Part shown: piece by piece, positions 60,296-64,000 of the stretch
Position numbering within the stretch: the first letter of the stretch is position 1
How the letters are laid out: the number at the start of each line of letters is the position of its first letter
Source: CAYMZZ01 sp964395095
Lineage (GTDB): Bacteria > Bacteroidota > Bacteroidia > Chitinophagales > Chitinophagaceae
Assembly (NCBI GenBank): GCA_964395095.1
Contig: CAYMZZ010000002.1
Coordinates: forward strand, 310,001 to 374,000
DNA length: 64,000 bases
Direction: 5' to 3'
Program-made: the position numbers and the translations under genes
Notes under the pieces: generated by a model
Database searches by the model: none
Seen by the model: the letters and a program-made list of their open reading frames with translations, nothing else
What the model was told of the DNA's origin: nothing

Positions 60296-61069
60296 TCACC
60301 CATACAGCTCCTGATGTATCGATTTCCTGTCGTATCCGAGCGCCTGTATTCTTTGTTTGGCTTCATCTATCATCATTTTCCATCCGCAAAGAAAGAAATA
60401 GGCGGGTTTTACTATTTGTTGCCCTGGATTGTCGGGATCGGGAATCATGCGGCTGCGGCAGAGGTCTTCGTATACCTGGTGCACATATCCTATTCGCACC
60501 AGGTGGTCGTAATTACCGGGCTCTTCGCGGGAATAAGTGGTGATGTATTGAAAACTGGGAACCTGTCTTGTCAATTCTTTCAGCTCCGGCGCATAAAGCG
60601 CATCGCCAAATTTGCGGCAACCAAATATGAGATAAACCTGCTGATGCGGAATATTATTGCGCAAGATATGATGGGCCATACTCCGAAAAGGCGCAACACC
60701 CGTACCTGTACAAATCATATAAATATCGCGGTCGATAGGATCGGGCAGTGTGAATACCCCCTGCGGGCCGCGGTAAATGAGTTCGGTTCCCACTTCTACA
60801 TGGTTGAATAACCAGGTGGTACCGGCTCCTCCTTCGAGCAGCACAATCACCAGTTCAAAAACATTGCTGCCATCGGGCCAGCTCGCGATGGAATAGCTGC
60901 GCCAGCGTTTATTGGGTTTTTCGTGAATGGGGAGATCGAGGGTCACGAACTGACCCGGTTGAAAATCGAAGCGCTCCAGTTCCGGCACCTGTATCCAGTA
61001 TCTCCTGGTGCTGGGCGTTTCCTGCTCTATACGAATAACTTTTCCGGTACGCCAGGGTTGAACAGCCAT
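60296..61069 (-). CDS. Ferredoxin/flavodoxin--NADP reductase
   Basis: This is a 257-residue flavoenzyme of the FNR family that moves electrons between NADPH and ferredoxin or flavodoxin. The FAD domain has the motif RWRSYSIAS near 55-63 and the N-terminal FQPGQFVTLDLP. The NADP domain has MICTGTGVAPFRSMAHHIL near 117-135, with the ICTGTGVAPFRS phosphate loop, and YLIFGCRKFGDALY near 146-159. The C-terminal aromatic ending of plant-type FNR is replaced by HQELYG. It could act with Fe-S enzymes; a specific partner is not evident. Confidence 0.9.
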   Translation of the reverse strand: MAVQPWRTGKVIRIEQETPSTRRYWIQVPELERFDFQPGQFVTLDLPIHEKPNKRWRSYSIASWPDGSNVFELVIVLLEGGAGTTWLFNHVEVGTELIYRGPQGVFTLPDPIDRDIYMICTGTGVAPFRSMAHHILRNNIPHQQVYLIFGCRKFGDALYAPELKELTRQVPSFQYITTYSREEPGNYDHLVRIGYVHQVYEDLCRSRMIPDPDNPGQQIVKPAYFFLCGWKMMIDEAKQRIQALGYDRKSIHQELYG

Positions 61070-61276
61070 AACGAGGTTTGATTATTGATGATCGAAATAT
61101 GAACAAGCAACTAACTATCTTCTGCGGCTCTATCCCCGCTTCACGGGTACCTGTATCTAATGTAAGCTGAGTTTTCCACATAAAAAAACCGTTGGCATAG
61201 TACTTGGAACATTTCAGTTGCTTTCCCGAAATCATCAGCCACCCAAAAGAGATTGTTCACCTCAAAAACTAGTATC

Positions 61277-61588
61277 ATGAAAAGGAAATTCTTTTCGGCA
61301 GGGTTGGTATTGGCGCTCTGCAGCAGTTGGTTTGCCATGCATTCAGCTCAAACCACTATCATTGGAAAAGTGGTACCCCAGGATGCCGTGGAACTGATTT
61401 GGGCGATCAGCGGGCAGGATACCGTTAAAACATCGCCGGTGTCGGGTGGCTTCGCCCTGCAGGTGAAGCCCGGAAATTATAAGGTGGTGATAGACGCTAA
61501 AGATCCTTACAAAGACTGGGTAATGGAGAATGTGGCCGTAGCGGAAGGCGAAACCCGCGATTTGGGAGAGATTGCGCTGGAGCAGTAA
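61277..61588 (+). CDS. Hypothetical exported protein, carboxypeptidase-regulatory-like
   Basis: This is a 103-residue exported protein. The ATG at 61277 gives a signal peptide (MKRKFFSAGLVLALCSSWFA, cleavage near HSAQ). The mature part of about 80 residues (TTIIGKVVPQDAVELIWAIS, GGFALQVKPGNYKVVIDAKD) looks like one carboxypeptidase-regulatory-like beta-sandwich, common in Bacteroidota envelope proteins. It is a single free domain instead of the usual fusion. mfd follows 56 bases after its stop codon, with its own promoter word. Its function is unknown. Confidence 0.75.
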   Translation: MKRKFFSAGLVLALCSSWFAMHSAQTTIIGKVVPQDAVELIWAISGQDTVKTSPVSGGFALQVKPGNYKVVIDAKDPYKDWVMENVAVAEGETRDLGEIALEQ

Positions 61589-61624
61589 GCAGGAAGATCG
61601 CCGGGAGAACAGGCGGATTCTTCT

Positions 61625-61632
61625 TATCTTTG
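61625..61632 (+). promoter_or_regulatory. -7 promoter box for mfd
   Basis: TATCTTTG matches TAnnTTTG exactly. Twelve bases separate it from the ATG at 61645, so the mRNA would have a leader of only a few bases. Confidence 0.5.
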
Positions 61633-61644
61633 CGGCGCGGAATT

Positions 61645-64000
61645 ATGATCCAGGATTTGTTGCAGCGATACCGACAGAACCCCCGCTTATTTCAAATAGC
61701 GGACAGGCTTTCTTTTGCCCGGCCGCAACAAATTCTTCTCCCGGGATTGCAGGGTAGCAGCGCTGCCTTTGTTTTTTCTGCCGCCCTTACACATGATTCG
61801 AATAGCCAGCTCAATCACCTGATTGTTTTGAACGGCGCGGAAGAAGCGGCCTATTTTCACAATTCCATTGAGAATATCACGGGTGGGTTGGATATTTTTT
61901 ATTTCCCTTCATCCTTTCGCAACCGCAAGAATTTCCGGCTCCTTCACTCGTCGCATGTAATGCTGCGCACGGAAGCGCTTACCCGTGTTGCTGCCGGCGG
62001 CAACCGAAAGGTACTGGTTACCTATCCGGAAGCGCTGCTCGAGAAAGTGGTGATGCCCGATCGGATCGCTTCGCAGGTCATTCAGATCAAAACCGGCGAC
62101 AACATTGACCTGGGCGCCATGCTGCTAAAGCTGGCTGACTATGGATTTGAACGAACGGATTTTGTATATGAACCGGGTCAGTTCGCGATTCGCGGTGGCA
62201 TCCTCGATATCTATTCTTTCGGCAATGAGAAGCCTTACCGGATAGAGCTTTTTGGCAATGAGGTGGATTCTATCCGTATCGTGGATCCCGAAACACAACT
62301 CAGTGAACGCAAGCTGATACAGGTCACCATTATTCCCAATGTGGACGCAGACCTGGGTGAAGGTCAACGTATTTCCCTGTTCGATTTCCTGCCCGAGAAC
62401 ACGGTTTTGTGGATACAGGATCCGCAGTTTCTCCGCGAAAAACTACAGGATACGCTGGAAGAAGTGGAAGCCTTCATGGCCATCAGCAAAAATCTCCAGG
62501 ATTCCAAAGCGGCCAACCCTTCCAGGGCGGCTGTGGCAGAGGAGGAAGATAAGTTTCAACGGGCGAATCTTACGCTGGATGACTTTATTCGTCCGGATGC
62601 GTTGGATGAGGCCGTGAAAATGCGGCATCTGCTGGTTTGGGGTCATGGCGCTGAATTGCCGACCGGTGCGGCTGCCGGCATAGAACTGGATTTTCATACG
62701 CAGGCGCAGCCCGCCTTCAACCGTCAATTTGAGATGCTGATACGCGATCTCAAAAGCTGGGAAGCGAAAGGGTTCAGCCTCTTTTTGTTTGCCGACAATC
62801 CCAAACAACTGGAGCGTTTACAAACCATATTCGACGACCTGAAGGCCGAATTGGTTTTTGAGCCAGTTACCGTTTCCATACATGAAGGTTTTGTGGATGA
62901 AGACCTGAAACTGGTTTGCTATACCGATCACCAGGTTTTTCAGCGCTACCACAAGTACCGGGTAAAGCAGGCCTACAATAAGAACAAGGCCCTTACGCTG
63001 CGTACGTTGCGGGAACTACAACCGGGTGATTATGTAACGCATATTGACCACGGTGTGGGCGTGTACAGCGGACTGGAAAAGATGGAAGTAAACGGAAAAT
63101 TGCAGGAAGCTGTCCGTATCATTTACAAGGACAGTGATATTCTTTACGTCAACATCAACTCGCTGCATAAGATTGCCAAATACACAGGCAAGGAAGGCTC
63201 TGTACCAAAGATCAACAAGCTGGGTAGCGATGTATGGAATAAGCTGAAGGAAAAGACCAAGACAAGGGTAAAAGAAATCGCTTTCGACCTGATCAAACTC
63301 TATGCGGCGCGAAAGGCGCAGCAGGGATTTGCACACACGCCCGACAATTATATGCAAACCGAGCTGGAAGCCTCCTTTATTTATGAGGATACACCGGATC
63401 AAAGCAAGGCCACGGCCGATGTGAAGAAGGATATGGAATCGCCTTCGCCGATGGACCGCCTGGTTTGCGGCGATGTGGGTTTTGGAAAAACAGAAGTGGC
63501 CATTCGTGCGGCTTTCAAAACCTGTGTGGATGGGAAACAGGCGGCAGTGTTGGTGCCAACAACCATACTTGCCTTTCAGCATTTTAAAACCTTCAGCGAC
63601 CGGTTACGCGACTTTCCGGTAACGGTTGATTATATCAACCGCTTTAAGTCGGCAAAGCAGCGAAAGGAAACCCTGAAAAAACTGGAGGAAGGAAAGATTG
63701 ACATACTGGTGGGTACACATGGATTGCTGGGAAAGGAGGTGAAGTTTAAAGACCTGGGCTTGCTGATCGTGGATGAGGAACAGAAGTTTGGGGTTGCGCA
63801 TAAGGAAAAGATCAAAACCCTTCGTACCACGGTGGACTGTCTCACACTTACGGCCACGCCAATACCCCGCACCCTGCAGTTTAGCCTGATGGGTGCCCGC
63901 GACCTCAGTATCATGAATACGCCGCCACCCAACCGGCAGCCCATTCAAACCGAAGTGCAGGTGTATAATGAAGATTTTATACGCGATGCCATTTATTTTG
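61645..64000 (+). CDS. mfd: Transcription-repair coupling factor Mfd (3' end outside window)
   Basis: Mfd removes RNA polymerase stalled at DNA damage and recruits UvrA. I read an open frame from the ATG at 61645 to the window edge, 785 residues, with no stop codon. The N-terminal UvrB-like modules that bind UvrA come first (YEPGQFAIRGGILDIYSFGN near 175-195). The RNA polymerase-interacting domain is near 450-500 (LQPGDYVTHIDHGVGVYSGL). The helicase motor begins at about 570 with GDVGFGKTEVAIRAAF at 609-624, VDEEQKFGV near 710 and TATPIPRTLQF near 735. RecG and PriA share the motor, but the N-terminal modules identify Mfd. The remaining roughly 350 residues lie outside. Confidence 0.95.
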   Translation, partial: MIQDLLQRYRQNPRLFQIADRLSFARPQQILLPGLQGSSAAFVFSAALTHDSNSQLNHLIVLNGAEEAAYFHNSIENITGGLDIFYFPSSFRNRKNFRLLHSSHVMLRTEALTRVAAGGNRKVLVTYPEALLEKVVMPDRIASQVIQIKTGDNIDLGAMLLKLADYGFERTDFVYEPGQFAIRGGILDIYSFGNEKPYRIELFGNEVDSIRIVDPETQLSERKLIQVTIIPNVDADLGEGQRISLFDFLPENTVLWIQDPQFLREKLQDTLEEVEAFMAISKNLQDSKAANPSRAAVAEEEDKFQRANLTLDDFIRPDALDEAVKMRHLLVWGHGAELPTGAAAGIELDFHTQAQPAFNRQFEMLIRDLKSWEAKGFSLFLFADNPKQLERLQTIFDDLKAELVFEPVTVSIHEGFVDEDLKLVCYTDHQVFQRYHKYRVKQAYNKNKALTLRTLRELQPGDYVTHIDHGVGVYSGLEKMEVNGKLQEAVRIIYKDSDILYVNINSLHKIAKYTGKEGSVPKINKLGSDVWNKLKEKTKTRVKEIAFDLIKLYAARKAQQGFAHTPDNYMQTELEASFIYEDTPDQSKATADVKKDMESPSPMDRLVCGDVGFGKTEVAIRAAFKTCVDGKQAAVLVPTTILAFQHFKTFSDRLRDFPVTVDYINRFKSAKQRKETLKKLEEGKIDILVGTHGLLGKEVKFKDLGLLIVDEEQKFGVAHKEKIKTLRTTVDCLTLTATPIPRTLQFSLMGARDLSIMNTPPPNRQPIQTEVQVYNEDFIRDAIYF

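Overview
The window is chromosomal DNA from a member of the phylum Bacteroidota, most likely a Chitinophagaceae-type organism. The phylum call rests on several signs. There are two very large secreted proteins ending in gliding-motility (CHU_C, type B) sorting domains, one of them followed by a PorP/SprF-type outer-membrane protein, plus a metalloprotease with a type A sorting tail; all three point to a type IX secretion system. Many genes carry the Bacteroidota -7 promoter word TAnnTTTG. The order pheT - coiled-coil gene - zapA - rny - rplS and the set sufBCDSE-sufT-Rrf2 also fit. The family-level call is inference.

Layout. 1-6.1 kb: the suf operon for Fe-S cluster assembly (sufB cut by the window edge), ending in a SufT-like gene and an Rrf2 regulator that has three cysteines. 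6.0-9.5 kb: a convergent WecA/MraY-family sugar-phosphate transferase, then recG. 9.5-14.3 kb: a giant PKD/CHU_C surface protein and its PorP/SprF-like partner. 14.6-23.4 kb: FAD-linked oxidase, a membrane protein, an outer-membrane barrel, a LOG-family protein, an SSS symporter, an O-methyltransferase, a LysM glucosaminidase, hpt and a von Willebrand A protein. 23.7-28 kb: an AT-rich orphan gene, trigger factor, tRNA-Leu(UAG) and the RelA/SpoT enzyme. 28-32 kb: a SprB-repeat adhesin. 32-37.3 kb: purA, a Lys/Asp/Glu-rich low-complexity protein, pabB, an OmpA lipoprotein, a barrel protein and a lipoprotein. 37.3-48.5 kb, almost all on the minus strand: lytic transglycosylase, gatA, tatA, rplS, rny, zapA, coiled-coil protein, pheT, patatin-like protein and a hypothetical. 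48.8-64 kb: dnaB, rsmE, pyrD, thiolase, a GlxA-type regulator, CoA-binding protein, a metalloprotease, a DUF458 protein, small membrane proteins, engB, a ferredoxin/flavodoxin-NADP reductase and the start of mfd, cut by the right edge.

Most of the window is housekeeping. I see no phage, transposase, CRISPR array, toxin-antitoxin pair or defence island. The structure that the genes do not explain lies between them. About ten intergenic spacers are built from degenerate 6-12 bp words arranged as inverted repeats, and almost all begin right at the stop codon of the upstream gene and lie between co-directional genes. One has a perfect 37 bp stem, another a perfect 29 bp stem. Two loci also share a second element, a GTTGCG-rich stem with a conserved loop. 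I regard these 3'-end hairpins as the best candidate here for something poorly described. Secondary points of interest are a small protein that looks like a free-standing type IX sorting domain, a possible structured RNA between zapA and rny, very short or absent leaders on several mRNAs, and a recG gene whose conserved N-terminus has no standard start codon.
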